Source: a virus
Direction: 5' to 3' (one strand)
Length of the DNA stretch: 64,000 nt
IMG/VR virus record: IMGVR_UViG_3300014720_000014
Location: 124,001 to 188,000 of that record
The notes beneath the pieces were generated by a model. That model worked only from the letters and a program-made list of their open reading frames with translations, was not told where the DNA came from and made no database searches. Positions within the stretch are counted from its first letter, which is position 1, and every line of letters starts with the position of its first letter. Positions 1 through 10,280 of this stretch are shown piece after piece. Made by a program: the position numbers and the translations under genes.

Positions 1-1
1 G

Positions 2-3000
2 TATGGCGGCACTGTATACATCTGTATCGATGGCCATGTTTCTGCTGCCACAGCTAGCCTAGGACTTGAAAATAATTCTTCAGACTGGAACACGTATGTT
101 GAAGGATTTGATTGGAAAAATGATTGGTCTATTTCAACTAGATACAAATTCAACGACATAGTTAGATACAGCGGTATCAATTATGTCTGTATAACTGGAC
201 ATACTTCGGCCGGTACTGCTTCGGCAGGATTAGAAGTCGATAGTGCAAGTTGGCAAGTTTTTACTCAAGGTCAAGAATATAAAGGAACTTGGGGTGCGGC
301 CTTAAGATACAAATTAAATGATATTGTTAAATATGGCGCTGGACTATGGATATGTACTACTCCCCATACATCAGCGGTATTTTCTACAGATATTTCAAAT
401 TGGACTCAATTTGTTGAAGGATTTGAGTTTGAAAATGATTGGAATTCTGGCACAGTATATCAGCCAGGCGATATCGTCAAATACGGCGGATATCAATATG
501 TTGCTAAAACTGTACACAATAACAGTAATCCTATCACAGGCACAGCTAATTGGGATTTATTTTCTCAAGGGCTAAAATATCAATCTGATTGGTCAAACAC
601 CACATCATATAAAATCGGCGAAGTTGTAAAACTAAACGGATACATTTATCTTGCTACAGTAGACAGTCCAGCATATTCATTGACCGTAACTGCAGTTGAC
701 GGTATAACCGATAGATTCACTACCAGTGATACCACAGGTCTAGTAGCAGGAATGACAGTAAGATTTATCGGATCGACATTTGGCGGAGTGTTTACTGGCG
801 GAAGATATTATATTAGACAGGTAGTAAACGGAACCCAATTTACTATTTCAACCACATCTGGCGGATCACTGTTTAATGCATCGGCAGGTGCAGGATCAAT
901 GACTGCTAATATCTCGGCAGAACCTCCAAACTCTAGCTATTGGAATACTTTGTCCACAGGAATATATTGGAGAGGAGAGTGGACCGATGATACAGAATAC
1001 AATGTAGGCGATGCTGTTAGATATAATGCCAGTTCTTATATTTGTACATTATCCCATAGGTCCGAAGGCGATGATGGATCTACATTAGGCACAGCAGGAG
1101 GCGGCCAAGCCAATAGCAGACCTGACTTAGATACTGCAGGTACATATTGGAGTTTATTATCTAGCGGTAGTGAAACTGAAATATTAACCACAGTAGGCGA
1201 TCTAGTTTATTACGGCGGAGCAGGACCTACCAGATTACCAGTAGGTACAGAAGGCCAGATTTTAAGAGTAGGCTCAGCCGGTGTTCCTGAATGGGTAACA
1301 TGGGGTAAGACTGATAATGTTTACTACGTGTCTACGATTGGAGAAGATAGACCCTTCCCAGCCTGCGGTGCAACGTTGGACAAACCATGGGCATCGATAC
1401 GCTATGCCTGCGAGCAAGTAGAAAAAGGACCAAGAAATCCTAATTCACAACACTTATTAGAACTTAATAGAGCTTTTTTACAAAAAGAAATTACTGCTTG
1501 GATCAGGTATCAAATTACCAATAGTATCGCTCCTTTCACTCCCGCTTTTGATTACGACGAATACAAATGCGAGCGAGATGTAGGATTCATAATCGATAGA
1601 TTGATCTGGGATATAGGGCATGGCGGCAATTTGAAAATACGATCTGCAGCACTAAGTTTCGTAGGAGCATTCGGTGAAGACGGCGAATTCAGTAGCCCTG
1701 TGGAAAATGCAACTTATGTCACATTAGCAGCGGAAGCAGATGAAGGCATAGCAGCCTACGAATATCTAAAAACCATAGTAGCAGACGTATTAGCTAACGA
1801 AGAACCATCTATAGTTTATCAAACTTTGGCCTTAGATTCCTCTGCTGTGGTTAGTCAATATATTAATACAGACTATGTAGCCGAATCTGGAATTACTGAT
1901 ACCACGGATGCACTTATAGACATAGTTATTACAGCATTAACAGATCAAGATTCAAGCAATGTTCCTGCTAGGGTGGTTCCAAATAACTCTATTCTAGTAA
2001 GAACAGGTGTATATAGAGAAGTTTTACCTATAATTGTGCCGGCCGAAACCGCAGTAGTCGGCGACGAAGTCCGTTCAGTGAATGCTGGACCTGCCGGAAG
2101 TCTTATCAGCAAAGATGACGCAAAATACAGCATCGGCGTTTTAAGTAGATTAGAAACAGTAGTTGGACAGATAGTTTTAGGATCTAATGTAACTGAAAGT
2201 ACAGGCAATACAGAAATACAAGACATTCAATTCCCATATGCCAGCACTGTAGAGGAAACAGATGTTAAGAAACTAGTAAGATCTATGCAGCATCAAATAG
2301 ATTTCAAAGTCGGAACTACTTATATGGAAAGTTCTGCTGATCCTACTGGTTATAATACCGCCTTTTTAGTAGGCTATGGAGATGCTAGAAAATTAATTAG
2401 AGAAAATAAAGAGTTTGTCAAAGACGAAATCACAGCTTGGATAGCAGTAAATTATCCTACTGTAAAATACAGTAAGACTAAATGCCGCAGAGATATAGGT
2501 TATATTATAGATGCATTGTGCTATGACTTGACTTATACAGGAAAATGGGCTACATTAATATCTGGATTATCGTATTTTGATGGCAATGGCAGCACTAGTT
2601 TGATGATAGATGAATCCGAAGTACCTGCTACTGCTGGAGCTTACAGCAGATTAAAATCTATTTTACAAGATATCGTACAAAACATAACAGTTACAAAATC
2701 TACAGGAAATACTGCTACACAATGGACAGATTCTGTGAATCTAGGCGGCGGTGCAATAACGACCACAGACATCGGCTCTGCGATCGATCAAATAATTAAC
2801 ATAGTTCAAGGCGATTCTACTGCTGGAAATACACCGCAGATAAATGTTACTATCATCGCTACGCTTAACACTTTTACTTCCGGTAGTCATGGAATGGCAG
2901 TAGGAGATGCAGTTATTCCTCGAATTACTGCCAACGGTCTGACAGCCGGTATTAAGTATTGGGTAGCAGCTACCACTCTTAATACATTCCAACTGGCAGC

Positions 3001-6000
3001 TACATACGGCGGAGCAGTACTGTCAACATTTACTAATGGTACTTCTTTAGATATCGATTTGGAGGTGATAGATTATCCTACTGCTCAAAATGGTAATACT
3101 TCCACCACAGCATTGATTTCAGCAGCACAGACGCTAGATGCCGCACAGGAAACAATCGTAACAAATACGACCGCTTACATAACAGCCAACTATCCAACAT
3201 TGACATATAACACTACAAAGTGTGAAAGAGATGTTAGATTGATTCTTGAAGCTGTGATGTATGATTTTATGTTTAATAGCAATTTCCAAACAAGGTTAAG
3301 TGCTTATTCTTATCTAAGAGCAAGTGCTGTTGATGTATTTGATTTGGGACAAAAAGATGCTACAAGAGCAGCTTTCCAATATGTCAAGACACAGGCCCAA
3401 GCCAATGTCGGCGGAGATGCTACCGCTCAGACTAGGATCGGTACATTGATGGATATGTTAGATGATATTTTCTATGCTGCTACAAACGAAGGATCTATAT
3501 GCCAAACTGAAATTAGATCAGCAGACTGGGCTAGATTACAATTAGAAAGAAACAGAGATTATATTGTCAATGAAATGACTGCATACGGGGAAGCAACTTA
3601 CACAACCAGTGTTTCTACAGCCACAGCTGCCACAGATCTGTTTACCTGTGCAGACACCAGTTGGATGATTAGAAATGCCCCTGTAAGATTCAGCGGTACA
3701 GTGTTTGGTGGCATTTCGGCAAGCACAACATATTATGTTCAAAATGTTGTTAGCTCTACAACATTCAAAGTATCTACCACTAGAGATTCTAATACAGCAT
3801 TTAATATTGCATCAAACTCTTCAGGCACCATGATTGTGTCGCTGTATTACAGTGTGCTAGAATGCGAACGAGATATAAATCGTTATCTAGATGCATTGAA
3901 ATATGATTTACAATATCCGGGCAATTACAAATCTAGATTAGCCGCTAGAATTTATTCTAATGCAGTAACAGGCAGTTTAGAAGAAGACATGTACTATGTA
4001 AGAAACGGTACTGGTATTCGTAATCAGACCCTAGACGGATTAACTGGAGACTTGTTAGCACCTAATGAATATGGTACTTCTAGAGTATCTGCCGGCGCAT
4101 ATGTTTCTCTAGATCCAGGATGGGGACCTGATGATTTCCGCACATGGATTGTAGCTAGATCACCATATGTACAAAACGTTACTACTTTCGGATATGCAGC
4201 TATCGGTCAAAAAATTGACGGTGCATTACACAATGGAGGCAATGATTCAATAGTTTCCAATGATTTTACACAGGTAATATCCGATGGTATTGGTGCATGG
4301 ATAACCAATAATGGTAGAGCAGAACTAGTTTCTGTGTTTACTTACTATTCACACATTGGCTACTTAGCGGAAAATGGCGGAAGGATCAGAGGAACAAACG
4401 GAAATAACTCTTACGGAGATTACGGTTCCGTGGCAGAAGGATTTGACTCAACAGAAACTCCTATCGTATGTTCCGTAGATAACGAAGCATTTGATGCCAG
4501 TGTAGGAGTTCTAACCACAGATGGTATTGATGCAATCTGGCAATTTGAATACGATAATACAGGTTCAGACTACACAGAAGTACTGTGGACTGTTTCGGGT
4601 GGCGGAAGCGGGGCATCTGTCGAACAAGATGATTTTAGAGATGGAGCAGTATATCAAGTTCGCTTATTAGATAATGTAGATGACAGTGCAGCAGCTCCTG
4701 AAGTAGATGGAAACTTTGGCGGATCTGGTTATATTTCAAATGCCAATACTGCCCAAAGTGGTACTACAACGCAGATCACCTTAGCAGCAGTTGATGATGA
4801 GATCACCGGTGCCTATGTAGGCATGAAAGTTATAATTACTGCAGGTCAAGGTGCAGGACAGGTTGGTATTATCAGTGCATATACAGCTGGAACTAAAATA
4901 GCTACTGTGACAAAAGAAAGCACAGGAGGCGCAGGATGGGATCATCTTGTTCCAGGAACAGCTATCGTAGCTCCGGATGCTTCTTCAACATATGTAGTTG
5001 AACCAAGGATAGCATTTACTAGCCCAACATACAGCTCAACTGGTAGAACGTTGGCCACAGCTTTAACTTATAGCGATGCTGCATATGCTAAAGTATTTGC
5101 TGTTTACACACCAATTTCAGGAACAACATCGGGCGGTGGTTCAGGAGCTACGTTTACCATTGCAAGAAAAGGTACCAAGTATACAGCTGTAAGAATAGTT
5201 GCCACAGGTATCAATTATGATAGGCTAGATACGATAACATTAGCAGGAACTAGCCTAGGAGGTACAAGCACAACCAATGATATCACCATAACAATAACCT
5301 CGGTTAATTCTACAACAGGCGCTATTCTAGCATTTGAATTTGACGGTACTGCACAAGGTGGAAAATTCGTAGCAGTATCCAGTGGATCAAGAACTACCAA
5401 CACTTCCACTGACGGAACTTCGTGGAGCCAGAATTTATTATCGTTACCTAGCACTTCAAATTGGGTGGCGTTAGCTTCCGGCAAACTCACAGTTATAGAA
5501 TCTGCAGGTGCATTTGTGTCAGGTAGAGGTTATATCATTACTTCTTTGGGCAACACAGTGTTTACCAGCATCGGAGCAGCAGCTAATTTAGTGGGACTGT
5601 ACTTTGTAGCAAGTGGTGTTGGAAGCGGATCAGGAACCGCAACACCAGTGGCCAGTCATGTAGTTGCTGTATCTAGCAGCACCACAGTCAATGCTTATTC
5701 TACCGACGGCGGTGTAAATTGGACTGCAGGAGGTGCATTGCCTGGTGGTATTTCTGGTACTACAGTCGATGTGGCCTACGGAACCTATAGCAGCAACGGT
5801 CGTTGGGTTGCTATAGGCTCGGGTGGAGCCACAGCAATTTCTACCAACGGCGGAGTTACATGGATCGCTGGCGGCAATCTGCCAGCTGGCACCTGGGCAG
5901 CGGTAGCCTATGGTCAGGGAAGATGGGTGGCTATAACCACAGGCGGCACAGCAACAGCATACAGTAATAATGGTGGTACATCATGGACTGCGGGGGGTTC

Positions 6001-7414
6001 TTTACCTGCATCATCAACATGGACCAGTATAGCTTACGGTCGTAATAAATTTGTAGCAGTCAGTTCCGACGGTACGGTCAGTCCAGCTTATTCTGTAGAT
6101 AGAGGCACTACATGGAGTAATACCGGAATAACTGGATGGCTAAATCAAACCGTAGAAAATATAAGATACGGTCAGGGTGTGTTCGTAGCTGCCAATTCTA
6201 CCAGCAACGATATGGCTAGCTCAGAAGACGGTATAGTATGGACTACTAGGGCCATTACAAGAGCGTCAGGCACAGGTGCTTTAGTAGCAGTTAATGGCAA
6301 TCCTAATCAAGGATCGATCTGGGCCATTATACCAAGTGCCTCTACAACAGCAGCATCTAGCGCATTGTTAGGAGCCACCGCTCAAGCTAGAGCTTACGTA
6401 GCAGATAATAAGATATTCGCTGTAAGGATCACGGATCCTGGTTCGGGATATAGCTCTGCGCCTACGATGACTATCACAGATCCAAACAACTTATACGAAG
6501 CCCCATTTACAGTTAGAACTGGCAACGGAGCTTGTGCTAATGCCAGCTTTATCAATAGAGGCACGGGATTTGATTCTGGCATAGCTGAGCTAGATACAGG
6601 AGATGGATACGCTGACAACTTCCAAAGTGGTCAGTTTGTGGCTGTAAGACGCTTGACGGGTGTACCTTCCCCAGGAGCCAACGTGGTCTTTGCCTCACAA
6701 CCGGATACTGTATATAAACTTGTACAAGTATTGTCTCAGTCCGGTGAATACGATGGAGCTAGAGGAGCATTTTTCCAAATATCTCCTGACATGAGTATAT
6801 TCAATGCTCCTGCAAATGCCACAGCCGTAACAACTAGGATTAGATACAGCCAGGTACGTTTAACAGGACACGATTTCTTAGATATTGGCACAGGCAATTT
6901 TGCCGAAACTAATTATCCCGGAACCCCAACGCAGCCTGCTATACAGGCCAATGAGACTGTTGACAACAACGGTGGAAGAGTATTCTATACTTCCACTGAC
7001 CAAGATGGTAATTTCCGAGTTGGAGAATTGTTCACTATCGAACAAAGCACTGGTATCGCTACATTGAATGCAGATGCATTTAACATCGCAGGATTATCAG
7101 AACTGACACTAGGTAATATTACCCTAGGAGGAAATTCTGCAACAGTTACTGAATTCTCCACAGATCCATTCTTGACAGCTAATTCAGATAATGTAGTTCC
7201 GACACAAAGAGCTATTAGATCTTATATTGCTGCACAGATTGGTGGAGGCGGTGCTAGTTTGAACGTAAATAGTATTGTTGCAGGATTCATTGAAATAGCA
7301 GGAACACAAATTACCACAACTACAGGTGGTACGATCCAAATGAAGGCTAACTTTAACTTCCAGGCCGGAGTAAGAGGTTATCCTGTAGCTTGGAATTACT
7401 TCTTAAATAATTAA
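2..7414 (+). CDS. Giant virion adhesin / tail-fibre-like protein (5' partial)
   Basis: The frame is open from the left edge, so the true start lies outside the window; 2470 residues are visible. Window residues about 25-215 hold four imperfect repeats with a W...Y..GDIV.Y.G..Y pattern, like small carbohydrate-binding modules (CBM5/12 style). Four copies of a C-[ER]-RD-[VI]...[IL]-[DE]-A-x-x-[YW]-D module lie near residues 522, 827, 1074 and 1287. Six Asp-box (BNR) motifs S-x-[DN]-x-G-x-x-W lie between about 1800 and 2080, suggesting a beta-propeller. The last 150 residues (fYTS.DQDGNFRVGE, then a Gly/Thr-rich tail) are typical of large structural proteins of marine T4-like phages. Family knowledge and repeats support host-surface binding; the receptor is unknown. 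A TTG at 680 is not the real start. Confidence 0.85.
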   Translation, partial: YGGTVYICIDGHVSAATASLGLENNSSDWNTYVEGFDWKNDWSISTRYKFNDIVRYSGINYVCITGHTSAGTASAGLEVDSASWQVFTQGQEYKGTWGAALRYKLNDIVKYGAGLWICTTPHTSAVFSTDISNWTQFVEGFEFENDWNSGTVYQPGDIVKYGGYQYVAKTVHNNSNPITGTANWDLFSQGLKYQSDWSNTTSYKIGEVVKLNGYIYLATVDSPAYSLTVTAVDGITDRFTTSDTTGLVAGMTVRFIGSTFGGVFTGGRYYIRQVVNGTQFTISTTSGGSLFNASAGAGSMTANISAEPPNSSYWNTLSTGIYWRGEWTDDTEYNVGDAVRYNASSYICTLSHRSEGDDGSTLGTAGGGQANSRPDLDTAGTYWSLLSSGSETEILTTVGDLVYYGGAGPTRLPVGTEGQILRVGSAGVPEWVTWGKTDNVYYVSTIGEDRPFPACGATLDKPWASIRYACEQVEKGPRNPNSQHLLELNRAFLQKEITAWIRYQITNSIAPFTPAFDYDEYKCERDVGFIIDRLIWDIGHGGNLKIRSAALSFVGAFGEDGEFSSPVENATYVTLAAEADEGIAAYEYLKTIVADVLANEEPSIVYQTLALDSSAVVSQYINTDYVAESGITDTTDALIDIVITALTDQDSSNVPARVVPNNSILVRTGVYREVLPIIVPAETAVVGDEVRSVNAGPAGSLISKDDAKYSIGVLSRLETVVGQIVLGSNVTESTGNTEIQDIQFPYASTVEETDVKKLVRSMQHQIDFKVGTTYMESSADPTGYNTAFLVGYGDARKLIRENKEFVKDEITAWIAVNYPTVKYSKTKCRRDIGYIIDALCYDLTYTGKWATLISGLSYFDGNGSTSLMIDESEVPATAGAYSRLKSILQDIVQNITVTKSTGNTATQWTDSVNLGGGAITTTDIGSAIDQIINIVQGDSTAGNTPQINVTIIATLNTFTSGSHGMAVGDAVIPRITANGLTAGIKYWVAATTLNTFQLAATYGGAVLSTFTNGTSLDIDLEVIDYPTAQNGNTSTTALISAAQTLDAAQETIVTNTTAYITANYPTLTYNTTKCERDVRLILEAVMYDFMFNSNFQTRLSAYSYLRASAVDVFDLGQKDATRAAFQYVKTQAQANVGGDATAQTRIGTLMDMLDDIFYAATNEGSICQTEIRSADWARLQLERNRDYIVNEMTAYGEATYTTSVSTATAATDLFTCADTSWMIRNAPVRFSGTVFGGISASTTYYVQNVVSSTTFKVSTTRDSNTAFNIASNSSGTMIVSLYYSVLECERDINRYLDALKYDLQYPGNYKSRLAARIYSNAVTGSLEEDMYYVRNGTGIRNQTLDGLTGDLLAPNEYGTSRVSAGAYVSLDPGWGPDDFRTWIVARSPYVQNVTTFGYAAIGQKIDGALHNGGNDSIVSNDFTQVISDGIGAWITNNGRAELVSVFTYYSHIGYLAENGGRIRGTNGNNSYGDYGSVAEGFDSTETPIVCSVDNEAFDASVGVLTTDGIDAIWQFEYDNTGSDYTEVLWTVSGGGSGASVEQDDFRDGAVYQVRLLDNVDDSAAAPEVDGNFGGSGYISNANTAQSGTTTQITLAAVDDEITGAYVGMKVIITAGQGAGQVGIISAYTAGTKIATVTKESTGGAGWDHLVPGTAIVAPDASSTYVVEPRIAFTSPTYSSTGRTLATALTYSDAAYAKVFAVYTPISGTTSGGGSGATFTIARKGTKYTAVRIVATGINYDRLDTITLAGTSLGGTSTTNDITITITSVNSTTGAILAFEFDGTAQGGKFVAVSSGSRTTNTSTDGTSWSQNLLSLPSTSNWVALASGKLTVIESAGAFVSGRGYIITSLGNTVFTSIGAAANLVGLYFVASGVGSGSGTATPVASHVVAVSSSTTVNAYSTDGGVNWTAGGALPGGISGTTVDVAYGTYSSNGRWVAIGSGGATAISTNGGVTWIAGGNLPAGTWAAVAYGQGRWVAITTGGTATAYSNNGGTSWTAGGSLPASSTWTSIAYGRNKFVAVSSDGTVSPAYSVDRGTTWSNTGITGWLNQTVENIRYGQGVFVAANSTSNDMASSEDGIVWTTRAITRASGTGALVAVNGNPNQGSIWAIIPSASTTAASSALLGATAQARAYVADNKIFAVRITDPGSGYSSAPTMTITDPNNLYEAPFTVRTGNGACANASFINRGTGFDSGIAELDTGDGYADNFQSGQFVAVRRLTGVPSPGANVVFASQPDTVYKLVQVLSQSGEYDGARGAFFQISPDMSIFNAPANATAVTTRIRYSQVRLTGHDFLDIGTGNFAETNYPGTPTQPAIQANETVDNNGGRVFYTSTDQDGNFRVGELFTIEQSTGIATLNADAFNIAGLSELTLGNITLGGNSATVTEFSTDPFLTANSDNVVPTQRAIRSYIAAQIGGGGASLNVNSIVAGFIEIAGTQITTTTGGTIQMKANFNFQAGVRGYPVAWNYFLNN

Positions 7415-7427
7415 ACGGAGAACTTAA

Positions 7428-7757
7428 ATGGCAACAGGAAGATTAGGAACAGCCAATATCACTACTACAGCAAATACCACGATTTATCAAGTACCAATCA
7501 GCACATTTGCTGTGGTAAGTGTAAATATCGTAAATAGATCTAGTGCTTCATCATGTTCAATCAGAATAGCTATATCAACCACAGCCTCCCCGGGCGTAGA
7601 TGAATATATCGAATACGATTCATCATTAGTAGCAAATGGCACATTAGAGAGAACTGGATTAGTGATGGATGCCAGTAAATATTTGGTAGTGCAGACACCA
7701 ACAGCCACACCTACATTGAGTGTAGTGGCCTATGGTATTGAAACATCAACAGCTTGA
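7428..7757 (+). CDS. Small virion structural protein (fibre-associated, hypothetical)
   Basis: This 109-residue protein starts 13 bases after the giant fibre gene, behind a clear GGAG ribosome site. The sequence is rich in Thr, Ser, Val and Ile with alternating polar and hydrophobic residues, suggesting an all-beta domain. There are no catalytic motifs, membrane segments or signal peptide. Its place between fibre genes suggests a trimer cap, a fibre-tip or a decoration protein. I do not recognise a named family; the structural role is inferred from context and composition. Confidence 0.7.
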   Translation: MATGRLGTANITTTANTTIYQVPISTFAVVSVNIVNRSSASSCSIRIAISTTASPGVDEYIEYDSSLVANGTLERTGLVMDASKYLVVQTPTATPTLSVVAYGIETSTA

Positions 7758-7758
7758 G

Positions 7759-7765
7759 GTAAATA
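7759..7765 (+). promoter_or_regulatory. Late-promoter-like GTAAATA element
   Basis: GTAAATA lies four bases before the ATG at 7770 and resembles the T4 late -10 box (TATAAATA). The spacing is one base shorter than in the other copies of this window. Confidence 0.45.
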
Positions 7766-7769
7766 GAGT

Positions 7770-8846
7770 ATGGGCAGAAGAACGAGCGGTGGCGAGATTG
7801 GTCTGGAAAAAATCGGTAATGTATCGGCTAATCAAGCCACATTAACCACCACCCAAGCAAACTCAGACCTTATTTTAGATCCCAATGGCACTGGGAATGT
7901 GCAGATCAACGGCAGCTTAACACTAAACACAGGCGATCTAACCATAGTCAATCAGGGAGATCTGCGGCTAAGAGAAACCACAGCCAATGGCAGCAATTAT
8001 ATCGCTATGCAAGCAGCAGCGGCAATGGCAGCTAATTACACCATTACATGGCCAGGCGCAGTGGCAGGAACAAATGGATTTGTTTTATCCTCAGACACCA
8101 GCGGCAACCTAAGCTGGTCAGCAGCAGGCGGAACTATTCCAGTTACTGATCCGGGTGCTGTGGCAACTGTGCATTATCCGTTATTTGCTACCAATGCCGG
8201 TGTTATTCCAACAACATTAACTCCTAATGCTAGATCAAATTTATCTTTTGTTCCTAGCACTGGAGATTTAGTTGTTACACTAATTACAGCAGCGACCAGT
8301 AGAGGTAGTAATGCGAGCGGAGGTACTTTAACATTGAGAGGTACCGGCAATGCTACCAAGGCCACAGCCAGCATATTAATGGATGAAAACGTTGCATCCA
8401 CAACCGCTGCCACCGGAACATTAGTAGTCACGGGCGGCGTAGGTATTAGCGGTGATCTTAACGTAGGCGGTACAGGATCATTTACCGGTACAGTTTCAGT
8501 GGCAACCCCATCAGCCAACGGACATGCAACAACTAAACAATATGTGGATTCACAAGTTGGCGGTACTTGGACTACAATATCAAGTTCAACAACTGCTACT
8601 AATCTTACAAATTATTTTGTAAACACGGCAGCAGGTGCTATAACTCTAACATTACCTGCTTCCCCAAGTGCTAACAATAAAGTAGCTGTGGCAGATCTAG
8701 CAGGAACATTTGATGTTAATAATTTAACTTTAGGTAGAAATTCGGAATTAATCATGGGACGTGCAGAAGATCTGATCATTAACACAAGAAATGCCAGCTT
8801 GACACTGGTGTATTCGGGCGCTACCTACGGATGGAAACTAGTATAA
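7770..8846 (+). CDS. Tail-fibre-like structural protein
   Basis: This 358-residue protein is Thr/Ala/Gly/Asn rich, with the look of phage fibres that contain repeated beta structure. The N-terminal third has the L-DPNGTGNVQINGSLTLNTG type of strand-turn repeat seen in fibre shafts. A middle segment near residues 205-230 repeats TGTLVVTGGVGISGDLNVGG-like turns, and the C-terminal 100 residues look like a compact beta domain (ITLTLPASPSANNKV). It is co-directional with the adhesin genes on both sides. I infer a distal or side-fibre role; no enzymatic motif is visible. Confidence 0.75.
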   Translation: MGRRTSGGEIGLEKIGNVSANQATLTTTQANSDLILDPNGTGNVQINGSLTLNTGDLTIVNQGDLRLRETTANGSNYIAMQAAAAMAANYTITWPGAVAGTNGFVLSSDTSGNLSWSAAGGTIPVTDPGAVATVHYPLFATNAGVIPTTLTPNARSNLSFVPSTGDLVVTLITAATSRGSNASGGTLTLRGTGNATKATASILMDENVASTTAATGTLVVTGGVGISGDLNVGGTGSFTGTVSVATPSANGHATTKQYVDSQVGGTWTTISSSTTATNLTNYFVNTAAGAITLTLPASPSANNKVAVADLAGTFDVNNLTLGRNSELIMGRAEDLIINTRNASLTLVYSGATYGWKLV

Positions 8847-8861
8847 TAGGATAAAAATAAA

Positions 8862-10268
8862 ATGGCATTAAGTTCAGAATTTGTATCGTCAGGAGTTCCC
8901 GGAAATCCGTGGAAGCAACCTTGTTTTGCCATATGGTCTAACAACGGAAGTTATGGCGGAGTAAACTTCGTCGACCATAATATGCAGACATTGTCAAGAG
9001 AACAATATGACAATGGATCTTACGGTGCCCAGGCCATGCGCAGCAACGGAGCTCCTGAGATGTTTGACAACTGGGCCGGCTCAAGCTATACACTTAGCCA
9101 AGCTCCGGCTCAATCTAACAGCGAGTACACCTGTTCACAATACCAGGGATATCTAGGACATATTGTATTCGCAGCTAATCACTATGACAAAGGCAATTGC
9201 GGAATTGAAATGATGGGCAGTACTGGATATAACAGTTATAGATCGATCGCTCTGCGCAATAACTGTGTCATAGTCAATGACATAGATCAAGATTATGCTA
9301 TATGGGTCAGCGATACACAACTTAAGACAGGCCCGCGTAGCCTGGATTGGTATGCATATCATTGGCATAGCAACTCAGGTCAATACATCACCGTATCAAC
9401 TAAAAACGCAGGATATGCTAACACCAGATACGGTACAGGCAGCTACAATGCTAAAACCAATAAATTATGCATCATGGAATCCAACGGCAGTTATGCTATG
9501 AAACCTGTGATATATTCTAATGTGCCTAGCCTACGCTGGTATTCAAAGAACATGTACAGGGGGGATGCAGAATCTTTTTCAGCTCAAACAGCCGGCCAAA
9601 ACGGAGCATTGTATACACATTTCAACACAGCAGCAAACTATACTACCAGTTATGGATTCGCCACAGGAAAACCTCGTAATGCAAATATCGAAGATAACTA
9701 TAGATGCGTCACAGTGATGTGCGACAATGACAGAGTAGTTATGATGCAGATGATACCCAACGGCAATCCAGGAGCTTGGATTACCAGATGGTCAGCTGCG
9801 GGCACTTCAGAAGGAAGTCTGAGAAATTGGAGCGGAACCACCAGCTACGGTCTTGATCAAGGTTCTAGATATGGCATTAGATATTGCGTGTCGTCCGACG
9901 GACAATTTGTTCTAGCATGGTGCCCGTATTATTATTACGGCAGCGGACCTCATACAGCATTGATCAGGGTATCTGATGGAAAAATCGTCTGGGATCAAAC
10001 CAACGATACAACTTATTCATACTGGTTTTTTCCTCGAGGAAAAAGCGATTTTGTCTGCACATCAAATGTCAATGCAGACGGTGGATCGGGAATGTATTAT
10101 CAAATCATAAATACCCATCAACTCATGGACGGAACCGCTGATGCACAGCAGGTTAATATGACTAGAAGTTTTATCACACAGTTGCTGTCGTCGAACTACA
10201 ACTCTACCGATTATCCTTACTGTATCCCGCTGCAATATGATACTAGAGCTTTCAATACCGATTATTAA
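8862..10268 (+). CDS. Adhesin-like virion protein, paralogue A
   Basis: 468 residues, rich in Tyr, Trp, Asn, Gly and Ser. It is clearly homologous to the next gene: both begin with P-x-[QR]QPCFAIWSN[ND]GS[YF]GG, followed by [NS]SYGA..MRS.GAPE[ML]FD. Later shared blocks are LYTHFNT.ANYT..Y..ATGKP, TTSYG.DQG.R[YF]G.R[YW]CVSSDG and a final TDYP..IPL.YDT. The aromatic, Asn-rich composition suits a carbohydrate-contacting beta-rich protein. A host-recognition role is inferred from position in the fibre block. I do not recognise a named family. Confidence 0.75.
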   Translation: MALSSEFVSSGVPGNPWKQPCFAIWSNNGSYGGVNFVDHNMQTLSREQYDNGSYGAQAMRSNGAPEMFDNWAGSSYTLSQAPAQSNSEYTCSQYQGYLGHIVFAANHYDKGNCGIEMMGSTGYNSYRSIALRNNCVIVNDIDQDYAIWVSDTQLKTGPRSLDWYAYHWHSNSGQYITVSTKNAGYANTRYGTGSYNAKTNKLCIMESNGSYAMKPVIYSNVPSLRWYSKNMYRGDAESFSAQTAGQNGALYTHFNTAANYTTSYGFATGKPRNANIEDNYRCVTVMCDNDRVVMMQMIPNGNPGAWITRWSAAGTSEGSLRNWSGTTSYGLDQGSRYGIRYCVSSDGQFVLAWCPYYYYGSGPHTALIRVSDGKIVWDQTNDTTYSYWFFPRGKSDFVCTSNVNADGGSGMYYQIINTHQLMDGTADAQQVNMTRSFITQLLSSNYNSTDYPYCIPLQYDTRAFNTDY

Positions 10269-10280
10269 TTAGGAAAAAAC

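Noticed and set aside
318-575. 85-residue open frame inside the giant fibre gene
   Set aside because: It lies in another frame of the partial fibre gene, which is open through the whole left edge and carries recognisable repeats.
1945-2226. Minus-strand frames in the fibre, sheath and adhesin genes (for example 2741-2992, 5215-5490, 8174-8518, 21554-21841)
   Set aside because: They are antisense shadows with unnatural composition and no promoter or ribosome site.
680-7414. TTG at 680 as the start of the fibre protein
   Set aside because: The same frame continues upstream to base 2 with clear repeat modules, so 680 is internal.
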